DNA of 64,000 nucleotides from Mytilus californianus (taxonomy: Eukaryota > Mollusca > Bivalvia > Mytilida > Mytilidae), in the NCBI RefSeq assembly GCF_021869535.1, contig NW_026262659.1, positions 8,184,001 to 8,248,000 of the forward strand, written 5' to 3'. Of the stretch, positions 35,080-45,274 are shown piece by piece. Every line of letters starts with the position of its first letter. Position 1 is the first letter of the stretch. The translations under genes were made by a program, and so were the position numbers. A model generated the notes under the pieces. The model searched no databases and was not told where the DNA came from. It saw only the letters and a list, made by a program, of their open reading frames with translations.

Positions 35080-35263
35080 GTCCAGTGACCTTACTTGCGT
35101 AGTCCAGTGACTACAATACTCTTGGTCCAGTGACCATTACAAATCATATGTCCAGTGACAAACATAAAACAATAAACAAGTGCGAGTCCAGTGACGTTCC
35201 TATGCCAATTCATTAACAGTCCAGTGACCATCATTACCAAGTAAAAAACGGTTGTCCAGTGAC
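35080..35263. repeat. Seven copies of GTCCAGTGAC with variable spacers
   Basis: The exact 10-mer occurs at 35,080, 35,102, 35,125, 35,150, 35,186, 35,219 and 35,254, with start-to-start distances of 22, 23, 25, 36, 33 and 35 bp. The spacers are unrelated to one another. The motif is a partial palindrome (GTC-CAGT-GAC). It fills the gap between the RNase H and recombinase frames. A related GTCCAGcacgGTGAC occurs in each 160-bp repeat. This could be a cluster of protein-binding sites. Confidence 0.95.
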
Positions 35264-35297
35264 CAACATGTATAATCTGTAAAATATATATATAATA

Positions 35298-36167
35298 TTA
35301 CATATCTGAAGCATTTAATCTCACTGCTAAAACAGTTCCTTTAAAATCACCTTGAGCAAAAATAGAATTTATATTATGTCCGGCAACAAATATTCTATTT
35401 GCCTCAAAAAACTCAATAACATCTTCAACATATGGTTTGTAATGTAAACCTTCCTCAAACAGTAACGGCCAAAACGGCGATGAGGACCACTTTGGAACTA
35501 TCAGACTTCCAACAGCTCTACATTTGACTAAATGATTAATGACTTTAGCTGCCAGTGTTACTGGTGGTACTAACCAGTTATTTTCTTCATGCCAGTTACA
35601 TGTAAATGAATCTATACTTTCTGAACCCGGATTCCAATATAAAGCATTAAATCTAGACAATTTTCTATTTTCCATATTGGCAAACCTGTCAATGGAGTGA
35701 GGACCCCATAAATTATCTACAAACTCAAAAAATTCATCTGAAGTCCCCCAATCGTCGATATCAACGATTCGACTTAAATAATCTGCTTGCTCGTTTTCTT
35801 CTCGTGGAATCCATTTTACATTTATAGAAATACAATTCACAATACAAGTATTAAAAATTGAAAGAGTCAAGTTTTGAAGTTCTAATATCTTGCTACCTTT
35901 TTCAATAACGCTCACTGCGTTCTGATTGTCTGTATAAAAAACAACCGCACTGTTGCATACTAAATGTGCAAATGATACTAAGCACAGCTCGATTGCTTTT
36001 ACCTCTCTCCATGTGGAGCTTTTGACTTTTTCTGAATTCGTCCAGGATTTATACATTACATGCGTTGAGTTTTGTATAAAACCTCCTGCACCTATATCGC
36101 TAGCGTCACATTTTCTTGACTGCCCTGCTATCCGCGGCCCTAATGCGTTTCTCATCTTCCGAATCAC
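35298..36167 (-). CDS. RNase H and C-terminal pol region of the DIRS-like element
   Basis: The frame encodes RNase H with acidic residues in KCDASDIGAGG (Asp21), STWREVKAIE (Glu55), FYTDNQNAV (Asp80) and NEQADYLSR (Asp129). After it comes the DIRS-typical segment WGPHSIDRFANMENRKLSRF ... WLVPPVTLAAKVINHL ... VPKWSSSPFWPLL. In an intact element this region follows the reverse transcriptase in one polyprotein. Here the first ~18 residues come from an alternative frame of the gag-like sequence, so the RT has been deleted with a frame change near 36,110. It ends at a TAA overlapped by a donor-like GTAATA. Confidence 0.85.
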   Translation of the reverse strand: MIRKMRNALGPRIAGQSRKCDASDIGAGGFIQNSTHVMYKSWTNSEKVKSSTWREVKAIELCLVSFAHLVCNSAVVFYTDNQNAVSVIEKGSKILELQNLTLSIFNTCIVNCISINVKWIPREENEQADYLSRIVDIDDWGTSDEFFEFVDNLWGPHSIDRFANMENRKLSRFNALYWNPGSESIDSFTCNWHEENNWLVPPVTLAAKVINHLVKCRAVGSLIVPKWSSSPFWPLLFEEGLHYKPYVEDVIEFFEANRIFVAGHNINSIFAQGDFKGTVLAVRLNASDM

Positions 36168-36348
36168 TCGCTAGCTCGTCAGATAAGTATTCACTGACCG
36201 TCTGCCAACCCCCTTCGGACTTATCCGCGATCCTTATATGCTTATTCCGTTTGTTCAGTAGCTCTTTGGAATCTTCTAAGTACGAAATGGCTTTATTCTG
36301 ACGTTTCTTCTCAATACAAGATATAGCGGAATCTAAATTGTCCAGCAC
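36106..36348 (-). CDS. Gag-like N-terminal fragment of the DIRS-like element
   Basis: The 80-residue frame has a charged helical part (ISYLEDSKELLNKRNKHIRI) followed by ADKSEGGWQTVSEYLSDELA and SDSEDEKRIRAADSRA. I recognise this ADxSE.GW..V.EY....DSEDEKRI pattern from ORF1 proteins of invertebrate tyrosine-recombinase elements. The frame stops at the junction where RNase H starts in another frame. The 5' part of ORF1 may be incomplete. Function is presumed nucleic-acid binding and particle assembly, by family analogy only. Confidence 0.55.
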   Translation of the reverse strand: MLDNLDSAISCIEKKRQNKAISYLEDSKELLNKRNKHIRIADKSEGGWQTVSEYLSDELASDSEDEKRIRAADSRAVKKM

Positions 36349-36933
36349 ATCTACGTGAAAATGAAAAGATGTAGTTCGAATTCGCGCAGTGCTTTACATT
36401 TGGGTTATATTACTTATTACTACAGTCTCTGCTTCTATTTCATTACCTTTCTCAACTCTAAAAATTTTTGTAATTATATTAGTTTAAATTGCTTGGTTCT
36501 ATTCATCTTGGAGGGATGTAAAAGTACCCAGTCACGTTCAACTATTTAACCTTAGTCGAAATTTATTATTATATTTTTTAACTGCTATTTATTTGGGATG
36601 TTTAAATACGCAGCCTCTGTTGTAATTACTCTACCGTTGTCAAATTTGAAATTTTTACAAACTTAGATCGGTCAGTGCTGTTTATTTGGAATGTTTGTTC
36701 ACGCAATAGTTCCTGTAACATCGTAACTGTCGTCACCTTTTAAATTTTAGAATTGTGCCAGTTCATATCGCACATTACTATTTTTATTTGAAGCATATCT
36801 TTGCAGTCTCTGTTGTAAATAGCTATATAACCTATGTCATGTTTAAAATTTTTAGAATTGTACAAGCGTCTATACTATGATGTTCGGTTTAACTGTTTTA
36901 TTGTATAAATTTCAAGATTGTTATAGTTTGATC

Positions 36934-37083
36934 AAAGTAGATTGATATGATTCTTTTGACATCAATGATCATAATCATACTGATGAAGGATATCTGTTAT
37001 CCGAAATATTTATAAATAATTACATTTATAGTTTTCTTTTTTTTGTTATTGGTGTTGTTTTGTACACTTTTCAGGCGTTTATA
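36934..37083 (-). repeat. Right inverted terminal repeat of the DIRS-like element
   Basis: It ends TTTTCAGGCGTTTATA, the inverse of the left end. Inside it, CTGATGA (36,980-36,986) and GAAA (37,003-37,006) flank a perfect 5-bp hairpin, GGATA/TATCC. The same arrangement is present on the opposite strand in the left repeat. Confidence 0.92.
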
Positions 37084-37109
37084 TATATATATATATATAT
37101 ATATACATT

Positions 37110-37960
37110 GACTTGTGCCTTTATGCTGCATATTAAATATTCCGAGTTATGTTGTAAGTATACACATTGAATTAATATTTAAAAGTAGATATCAAGAGTA
37201 AGACGGACCCCAGGTCAAATAAATCATTTGATGTATGCCTTAATAGTATAGTATATTGGAAAGTAGAATCAGAATGGGAAAGCTGTAATAATGAACGGTA
37301 GTGTGAAAGAAATTTTGTGAACTTAATATCTTTCGATAATGCTTTAGCATTTTTACACAACGTTCACCTTTTTGTGAAATTTTTTTATGAGAAATAATTT
37401 GGCATTGAAATTTCTTCACTGCTTCTATGGATTAAACTTTTAAATACATTTTGAAATGCCCATGACTCCTTCGAAAAAATGAATAATCCACTACCAAGCC
37501 AACAATAAAACGTATTGACAAACAAACCACACAAATGTTCACATTCAATTAGTTTGTTGATTTAATTTCATACAAAACATATAATTATGTTTCACGTTTA
37601 AGATATATCTCATTAGCAATGGTTTCGAAATTGGATATAATGAAGTTATAAGGACAAGATATATGGTGAGAAAAAAGACCTAAGATGACCCTGAAAATCC
37701 ATAGTAGTGTTCAAAGAATGTTTTTAAATGTTTGTTAACTCGTTTTGTCACTCGGTAGTTTACCTTATTCAAACTATACATTTTATTCAAGGTAAAATAT
37801 TCAATAAATGACCTGTGTACATACAATTTGTTTTATAATAACTAAAAACATTTTTTTTTTGGACGTTTAAATCATTTCAAAGCACCAAAGAGTATCACAT
37901 GTCAAGATAGTGGAAGTTTTTCAAAAGAAATACACTTTATTCTATCATAAATATACTATA
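37110..37960. other. Intron between kringle and EGF exons (copy 1)
   Basis: Sequence matches the copy-2 intron from about 48,030 onward (CATTAATGCTGCAT-like wording, AGAGTAAGACGGACCC). No other feature. Confidence 0.6.
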
Positions 37961-37966
37961 TATTAG

Positions 37967-38104
37967 ACTGTTCAGCTGGACGGTTTGGGAACACCTGTGA
38001 ATATGAATGTCATTGTGCAGATCAAAGCGAGGCTTGTGAAAGTGTCAATGGAAATTGTTCCAGTGGATGTGCTCAAGGATGGGGTGGTTCTAACTGTCAG
38101 AAAC
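37967..38104 (+). CDS. EGF-like exon after the kringle (cassette copy 1)
   Basis: The 138-nt exon is bounded by ATATTAG|AC and AAAC|GTAAGT, phase 1-1. It encodes CSAGRFGNTCEYECHC, ADQSEACESVNGNCSSGC and AQGWGGSNCQK. Eight cysteines and the GRFGN.C motif mark a laminin-type EGF repeat of the MEGF/Tie kind. Joining to the kringle exon gives an Asn junction codon; joining to the next EGF exon at 46,758 gives a Gln codon. Its counterpart at 49,408-49,545 has identical length and about five-sixths identical residues. Confidence 0.88.
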
Positions 38105-38958
38105 GTAAGTATCACAGTCTATGGATTTAAAGGCTCTGAAAATGTAAACAACTCTCTATATGTGTCCAATGGTGACCAGGAACACTCTGCGTAAATTTTA
38201 TATGTTTATGGTCCAAAATGTGGACTTTTCTAGTTATTGTTTGCATGGCTGTGGTCTTAGTATTGTAAGGATTAGGCTTTTTCGGAATAAAGTTGATAAC
38301 TAGGTGTGTATGATTCTACGCAACATCACTACACGATCATTTTTGTTTTGCCTTAAAGGATTCAAAAGGCGAGACTTAGGTATGCTGTTTCCGATGTTGT
38401 AAATTTTTTGTTATAGTTTTTGATTGGGTCATTTTAAGGGGAATCAATAATGGTGAATCAATGAAGTTTGTTTTTGGCACATCTCAATTTTTTGGAATGC
38501 TTTAGGTTCCGCTAAGTAAATAACGTTATCTCGAATGAACGCGATTGATAGTTTAAAAACATTTGATAAAAACCCGGTGCAAATTTTACATGACGACGAC
38601 TTCACACAAATATTCTTTTTTGCATTGTATCAATTTTATGCAAACATACCAGGTGGGAAATTAGGGCTCTTTGTAGCCTCTATTTATATTTTAAATGAAA
38701 AAAAAGGCTATGGGTTTGACATGATAAATCTTTATTCTTGAACATGAATTACGTCTTTTGTGGATAGTCGTCTCATTTGCAATACTAAAACATCCCCTTA
38801 TTATCATATTTATGCCTTTTTCTTTTAATTTAGACCATAAACGTCTTTTATTTTCGACAAATATGAAATACAAGGCCACCAATCTTTATATTAATAAACA
38901 AATAACAAATTAAAACTAGAAAAAATATCATAAAAAAGGCTACAGGGTATTTTCTACG

Positions 38959-39286
38959 ATGCCGATGCCAATCCGATGGAATTGTGAATCAACATTTAGG
39001 CAACATTTGCTTCGATCATCTTTGCAGACAAGTATGATACATCACCTTCCTAAACCACCTCTTAGACCTCCGTTAAAGTTTGGATGCCGCATTTATAAGG
39101 ATGGTTTGAAGACGGTATTTTTCGAGGGTCAAATATCGTCGGACTTCCTACACGACCTTGTCTGTACTTGTAAAGGAAAATCTGTGTGCTCAAAATAATG
39201 TGTTTGCTTCGAGCAGAACCTTTCATGTACAGACATGTGTCCATGTAAGGCAAGTAAGATGTGTGGACATATTAAACCATTGTGGT
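38959..39286 (+). pseudogene. Cys-rich C-terminal fragment of a transposon protein
   Basis: The frame reads KPPLRPPLKFGCRIYKDGLK, then LHDLVCTCKGKSVCSK, a TAA, and on in the same frame CVCFEQNLSCTDMCPCKASK and MCGHIKP. The CxC...C..NC.C...C...C.C....C pattern is one I associate with the C-terminus of uncharacterised mobile-element proteins of marine invertebrates, resembling tesmin-type CXC motifs. The internal stop shows it is a relic. It lies in the intron after the first cassette. Confidence 0.4.
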
Positions 39287-39489
39287 GACGTCAGCCTATT
39301 CATTTACCGTGGATTCTTTTTCTAGAATCAACGCTTCCTAAATCTGCCGCTGAAATTGACTCACCAAATTATATTCAATTGTTTCCTTTGTGTGCCTAAT
39401 TTCATTAAGTTTGAATTGGCTAATTTACTGATTTCTGTTCACTAATGGAATTAATTTAAAAACTTACATTTATTTTTTGTAATTTGTAT

Positions 39490-39800
39490 ATGCCTTCACT
39501 GGGAATCGAACCCTTCCTTGAAATCTGTTATGTGTGACTGACATCAACACATTGACGAAACCTCTCGGCTTCCAATGGGTTACACTATAGATGTCTATTT
39601 TATATATTTAAATAAACATCTGATATACATCGGTTCATCGGACACATAGGGCTTGTACCTTTATATAGACACAGTAGGCAGTCGTATAGTATGAGTTAGT
39701 AGCCGCGAGGTTAGCATGGTTAAAATCAATGAGTTAAAGAAAGGGATTTGTAAGTTTAGGTTAGAATCCCTGTATTCTCTCTGTTGTTCCAATTCTTTTA
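39490..39800. repeat. tRNA-like (SINE-type) segments
   Basis: On the minus strand, AAGCCGAGAGGTT (A-box-like) precedes GGGTTCGATTCCC (B-box-like, 39,501-39,513 on plus) at tRNA-like spacing. On the plus strand near 39,700-39,765, TAGCCGCGAGGTTAG precedes AGGTTAGAATCCC. Acceptor stems do not pair, so these are not functional tRNA genes; they look like heads of tRNA-derived SINEs. Confidence 0.35.
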
Positions 39801-41580
39801 AAAATGATCCTGTTTTTTTTTTCAAATTTTGCATGTTATAGTGGATATTTTTGTAATAATAGCTAGTTTTACCGTTTTTTTTTAATTATTATTGGCTATT
39901 TCACATGTTTGAAACAAAAATGATTACATTCTTTTTGTCAATTTTTGTTACTACAGAAAAAAAAATATACTGAAAACAAATTTAAAAGAGTTTATGCTTA
40001 AATTTTGATAAATGGTGAGAAACATGAGATTTATTTTTGAAAATGATGCCACCCTAATTTGAATTTGATATGTCTTTAAAAAAGCATTGTATACAAATTT
40101 CTAGCATTTGGATGTGGCAACGTAAAGTAAGAGAACGGACAAGGTTAAATCGTAATGAATCTGGGTCTGTTCACCCCAAATCATGTTTGCTCTTATTCAC
40201 TCTCGCTCCTATTAACGCCCCCCTACACGTTCGCAGCCTGAGTCTGTTCGCATCCTACACGTCTGCAGCCTTTTCAAAGGTTATGTTTTGAACATTTTTT
40301 TTAATCATGCTTAGGTAAGTGTATTCCTATAAAATAAAGATAATAAGTGTTTTATTGTTTACATATAAAGGGATATTCCAACAAAGTAAACAGGTTTTGT
40401 TTTGTGAATTATTTTGACATAATGAATGATGAATATAGTCATGATGATCAAAGGCCAAGTCATACGTCTCTAAGACTTGTAAAAGAAAGGCGGAAGATAT
40501 CAAACGAATATCAAACTAATCACAATGACAACAACGAATTAAACAAATATATAAACAATAGAGAAAAATTTAAAGAATACAGATATGATGACCCAACACC
40601 CAGACCCTCTACCATGCTTGGCGTTGTTGTATATCAGTACACACGAGAATAAGGGGTCAGGCTGTTAAAAAATAAACTTTCATGATTTCTAATAAAAATC
40701 TGTATTGTTTTTACACCTACCAAGCTAACTACTTGTATTTCACTTTACGCCACAAGTTATAAAAGCTATCATGAAGTACTGTAATGAAAATACACGTATA
40801 TTGAAAAAAACACCGTAAAATGCATGTTTCTATATTTATTTATTTTAGATAATTCATATTAAGATTTCTTAACGCTAAATTAGTATTCTTGTCGCAAAAT
40901 TATTTTCATGTTGCTAATAAGGGAAACCCCACTACTGCTGGGGCATTAAACACTTAAAAGAACTCCACCAAGCACTAGAGACAAATCTGTTAATTTCATC
41001 AATATACGGTATAATTAAAAGAATATATAAGGTGTACACGTATTAATTCATGAAAAAATGTATCAACCAGCAATTTCACCATATGGTACACTTTTTTACT
41101 CCACAGATGGACTCTAAGAAGTGTTTTTAGTTACCACGTTCTCTTGAAGAATTGCTGTAGTTTGCCTGATTTCTGTAGTTTGTCTGAGGTTTTGTTTGTT
41201 GATATTTCAGCATTGATTTTTATCCTTGACATTTTCTTTGGAGTTTGTTACTTTTTACAATTTGCATATTGAATTATCTTTTTGATGCCATGTATGAAAA
41301 GTTAAATCTTGTAAAATAGAAAAAAAATTGCCGTTGCTATGGACAAAGATTTGTTGCTAGGGAGAAATTACAATTATTTTGCCAAGAAATGTGCATTACA
41401 TTGTGTTACATTTAAACAGTGTATAAGTTTTAAATTCACTGTAAGTTAAACAGGTTTGATTTCAAATATAAATAGATTTGAGCCGTATATTTAGCATATT
41501 TGATGAGTTTATTTGATGTTCGGTGGGGGGATTAAATTTTTTTTTAAATCTGCCCTCATTCACCGCACTATATATACACA
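39800..41580. other. AT-rich intron sequence without recognised features
   Basis: An open frame at 40,347-40,652 (charged, Asn/Asp-rich) has no recognisable similarity and no clear exon borders. This part has no match in duplication copy 2. Confidence 0.4.
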
Positions 41581-41799
41581 CAATCAAGTAACAAAAATTA
41601 AGTTCTCAATCTAAATGGCTACTTTTATCACATGATTAGAAAGAACACAAAACAATGTTTTAGGTATTTAATCAAAGCAACGGCAAACGTGTGTAAAATG
41701 ACAACTATCATACGTTCAAACTATAACGTATTCAATCTTTTTTTTTATAGCTTTTATAAACGTCAATAATGTTTTGCAGTGCACGTTTTGGACTTGAAT

Positions 41800-43020
41800 G
41801 ATGATGATGATTAAAATACTAGGTTTGTTCAATAAACATTCAATGCGATAATTAATGATTGGGAAATTATTCATAATCTGGCGGAATCATAAATTTATAT
41901 TTTTTTCTTGCAAATTATAAATAAAATCAATTTTAGAATAGCTGTTAGATCTTCGGGTCAACCAAACACTAATCTGTTTTAGGTTATGATGTATATAATA
42001 AAGTATATATGATAATATATTTGTTATAAATTTTATAGTTCTTGTTCAATAGTGATAAAAGTTTCGTTAAACACCAATCAATCAATCAAATCTTGTTTGA
42101 AAAAAAGTCATAGCAATAATTTATTATGTTATATTAATGTGTCTTATACTTCACAAATTGAACTATAAATAAATGATATCGTTATATGTAGCATATCATC
42201 TAACTATCGTTAATCATCGTTCATAACTAACACGATATCACATCGACTTACGTTTGTGAATTTGCTGTCTTAATCATATTAATTTGATATCCATATAGAA
42301 AATACAGGTGATATCGAATACATTCTGTTTTTCTTGTTATATATTCCTGTTGCATCTGAATTTTTGAGCTTGTCAAGTTAGCTCTATGTCATTACTTCGG
42401 ATTTGTAGATAGAATTCTGAATTCAAGGCATATAAGACAAGTGTTGAATGTATTAAGAGCAAGTATATAGTTTGATAGACAAGAAAGACTAATTTCCATT
42501 GAAATTCTTTTATTTGAATATCTTAGGGTCACCAGCTTATGTAAAACCTACTTGAGGTCGATAAGTGTAATGTATTGATTGTCGTTTGTAGGTTAAAACT
42601 GCTAAAGTTTGGGTTAAAAAGGGGAAAAGGGAAAATCATAAAGTTTCATATCCTTTGGTTTTATTTTTTCCTACTATAATATCGATTCGTTTTTCATACA
42701 GTTTTGACTGCATGATCCCAATTATAGTCACATTAACTTGTTATGTCTGGTTGGGTTGCTCACCCAATTTTGTCAATATAACGAAACTATAAACAACTGT
42801 CATACAAGATGCAGGTTTATCTAGCTTTAACTCATTATATTCTTCAGAAAATGCCTGTACCATCCATTTCAGAAAAATTGCAGTTGCTTTCACTTGTTCC
42901 GTTAATAGATAGCTTTTGATTTTGTCAGTTTTAATGGACTTCCCCATTTTGAATTAGCCTTAGAGTTCGGTACTTTTTTTATACTTTTTCCCCTAGACAT
43001 CTATTCTTAACATCAATAGG
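41800..43020. other. Sequence between the two duplication copies
   Basis: AT-rich. A weak inverted family-D repeat piece lies at about 42,915-42,985. No gene recognised. Confidence 0.45.
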
Positions 43021-43639
43021 TCTAATACATGGTAACATGGTAATGGCAGTTTTATAATCTAAATGTCCTTACCAAAACCATACTCAACGGACTTATCTAT
43101 GTTGTAACCGAGGTTGTGACCATAAGTCGACGGGTAATACAGAAGCAAAAATGATGAGGCGAGAACAATAGAAAATTGATCTCTTTCCAAAAAATTGAAA
43201 AAATCAATTGTAAAACAATGATGGTAACGATACTGATCAAAAGTAATTTCTAAACAGCAATCGTACGTTTTAAAGAAATTATTTGTTGAACTGTGTTATA
43301 AGAAACAAATATCCGAATACACGATGTTTTATGTTCACTATTTATCGAGGTAGTTGCATTTGAAGCTTTTAAACGGAAACTTTAAAAATGTTAATCCTTG
43401 TTGCATATAGATAAAAAGAAAATGGAATTATCATGTACATTCAAAATTGAGAGATCTTTCGGGTCATCAATTTTCGGAGTGTTTCACATAGTCCTCATCA
43501 GCATGTAACCAATTTCCTAAAATATATCTATTTTTTCAAATCTAAGATTTTGAGTACACCAGTCTGCCCTTGTCACGTTAACTTCTATACATGTTTTTGA
43601 ATTCTTCTTGATCTATTTAAATTCAATGTTAACATGGGG

Positions 43640-43775
43640 ATATGGTCAGATTGAATTGCTTAGATACTTAATTTCAAAAGTGCTAATCTTTGCTGCATAT
43701 CAATCGATTCCTTTGGAATTTTGTCTCTTAACTTCACTAATCTGGCTGCATACATTACGGATAGTTGGCATGGCT
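43640..43775 (-). pseudogene. Remnant of the duplicated LINE relic
   Basis: Minus-strand reading gives CQLSVMYAARLVKLRDKIPK followed by ESIDMQQRLALLKLS. It is the same block as at about 30,470-30,575 but with fewer frame errors. The downstream ~700 bp of the copy-1 relic is missing here. Confidence 0.55.
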
Positions 43776-44328
43776 CAAGGATTTATACAGCCAGTAGAAA
43801 AATAAATCAGATTTGGTACTCCAGGAAAATATTCTCCAAGCACCATTTTAAATCACTTTTACACATAGCTCTTTTGACGGGCTGTACTCGTCGTTTTCTA
43901 TTTTAGGAGGGAAATGATAACATTATATGGAAATTTTGCTTTTATTTCAATTCATTATTATTGTTGCTATTTACCAGAACACTTTCTTGTGAATTTGTAA
44001 TTATACCGTCCTTTCTAAAACGGAACAAACATGGGAATATAAAGTTTTCAGTGTTTACAGGGGAGGTAATATTTCAACACTAGTACTCCTATTGAATATT
44101 TTTGCGTTGAAAAAAATGAAGACTTTTTTGGTACGTCCAAACTTTGATTCTTTGAAGTGTTCACTTTTCATTACGGAAAATTTAAGAAAGATGTGTTATG
44201 TTTATGTCGATGCCCCGAGTTGATTATACCCTTTGAAACTAGCAGTGCATTAGTAAAGGTACATGAAATTATCTTTATACACGATATCTTAAGCCTTATT
44301 ATCAATACCGTCGTTATTTTTACAAGCG

Positions 44329-45271
44329 TATATACTCATATGGTCCGACCGTACGCGTATGGTCCGGTAAGTTAACACGATGACCGTTGAAAAGGTTTCC
44401 CATGAATTAATAGTTTCTAATAATGAAATTTTTACTTATTCAATCATATCGTAATCATTGTTACATGATTAATGAAACAAAGTGAATTTTACTAACGAGT
44501 AAGAATTATAGTAAAATCATTTTTACATGGTCATTATTGATTTATCATTATATGTATACGAAGCGTAATATGTCGACTTATGAAAAATACTTCGAGAAAT
44601 AACTAAATGAACTGTTAAACGAGAAGTCAATTGCTTAACTCACAGGAACTTTGGTCATTTAACCCTCTTTCTTTCCTTTTTTAAAATTTACTTTGGTGTT
44701 TTAGTAAATCAAACTTTCTTAGATATTTCCAATTATTTTTAGTTATTTAATGTGTTCTCGCTCCTATTGATACGATCTTACAATAACAGAAAAATAGACG
44801 AAAATGATAAAGAGCACAATAATATATTTAAATGAAAAAAAGCAGAGATAAGAAGACATTTTTTTTCTGAAATAGTACTTTAAACATTAAGAGAAAAAAA
44901 AGATCCATGTCTCAAAAGCTTGTGGTTTAACTTACGGACGAAAACGTCGACAAGATATAACGCTCTAAATTGATTCTAGCGAAGGCAAGATAACAGATAC
45001 ACCAAGATTCAGACAATATGTAAAGATTAAGGAATTCAGTTAGTAACTTGAGCCGTTTTAGGTTCGGAGAACGAGCTGTGTGCTCGTGCGAAGGCTTTAG
45101 AATTAATTTGAAAAATACTTATATGGTCTAAATACTCATATGGTCTGGCCCGTTAATAATCAAACGAGTATAATACTCATATGGTTCGACCATACTCGTA
45201 TGGTCGGACCATATGGGTATACGCAAATGGTTATGGCCATACGCGTATGGTCAAATACTCATATGGTCCGG
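44329..45271. mobile_element. Non-coding element with CATATGGTC motif clusters at its ends
   Basis: Variants of ATACTCATATGGTCCG and ACGCGTATGGTC occur at the left end (44,329-44,369) and in a denser cluster at the right end (45,118-45,271), in both orientations. The interior is AT-rich with no open frame of note. The block is absent from the matching position in duplication copy 1, so it is a genuine insertion. It resembles small elements with subterminal binding-site arrays; the superfamily is unknown. Confidence 0.5.
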
Positions 45272-45274
45272 AAC

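Larger units (their letters stand above)
33129..37083 (-). mobile_element. DIRS-like tyrosine-recombinase retroelement, internally deleted
   Basis: The element is about 3,955 bp with 150-bp inverted terminal repeats, inserted between TA runs. Coding is on the minus strand in the order gag-like fragment (36,348-36,106), RNase H domain (36,167-35,298), tyrosine recombinase (35,037-33,982). RNase H plus tyrosine recombinase with inverted ends is the DIRS signature. The reverse transcriptase core is missing: the gag frame runs straight into the RNase H start. It is absent from the equivalent intron in duplication copy 2, so it inserted in copy 1 after the duplication. Confidence 0.85.
29230..41790 (+). 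repeat. Tandem segmental duplication, copy 1
   Basis: The segment starts with wording shared with 43,030 (ATGGCAGTTTTATAATC, CGGACTTATCTATGTTGTAA). It shares with copy 2 a LINE relic, the three exons EGF-kringle-EGF, and intron sequence, ending near 41,580-41,790 (matches 50,596-50,765 and 51,995-52,020). Copy-1-specific insertions include the 608-bp hammerhead unit plus DIRS-like element (32,417-37,105) and much of 39,000-41,500. It is an old duplication: introns have diverged visibly. Confidence 0.85.

Noticed and set aside
35012-35298. Intron joining the RNase H frame to the recombinase frame of the DIRS-like element
   Set aside because: Donor-like GTAATA and acceptor-like TTACAG exist, but using them puts the two frames out of register, so I did not annotate a splice.
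39490-39590. Minus-strand tRNA gene
   Set aside because: A- and B-box-like words are present but the acceptor stem does not pair and the T-stem is weak; kept only as a SINE-like feature.
40347-40652. 101-codon charged open frame
   Set aside because: No recognisable domain, no good start context or exon borders, and no counterpart in the other duplication copy.
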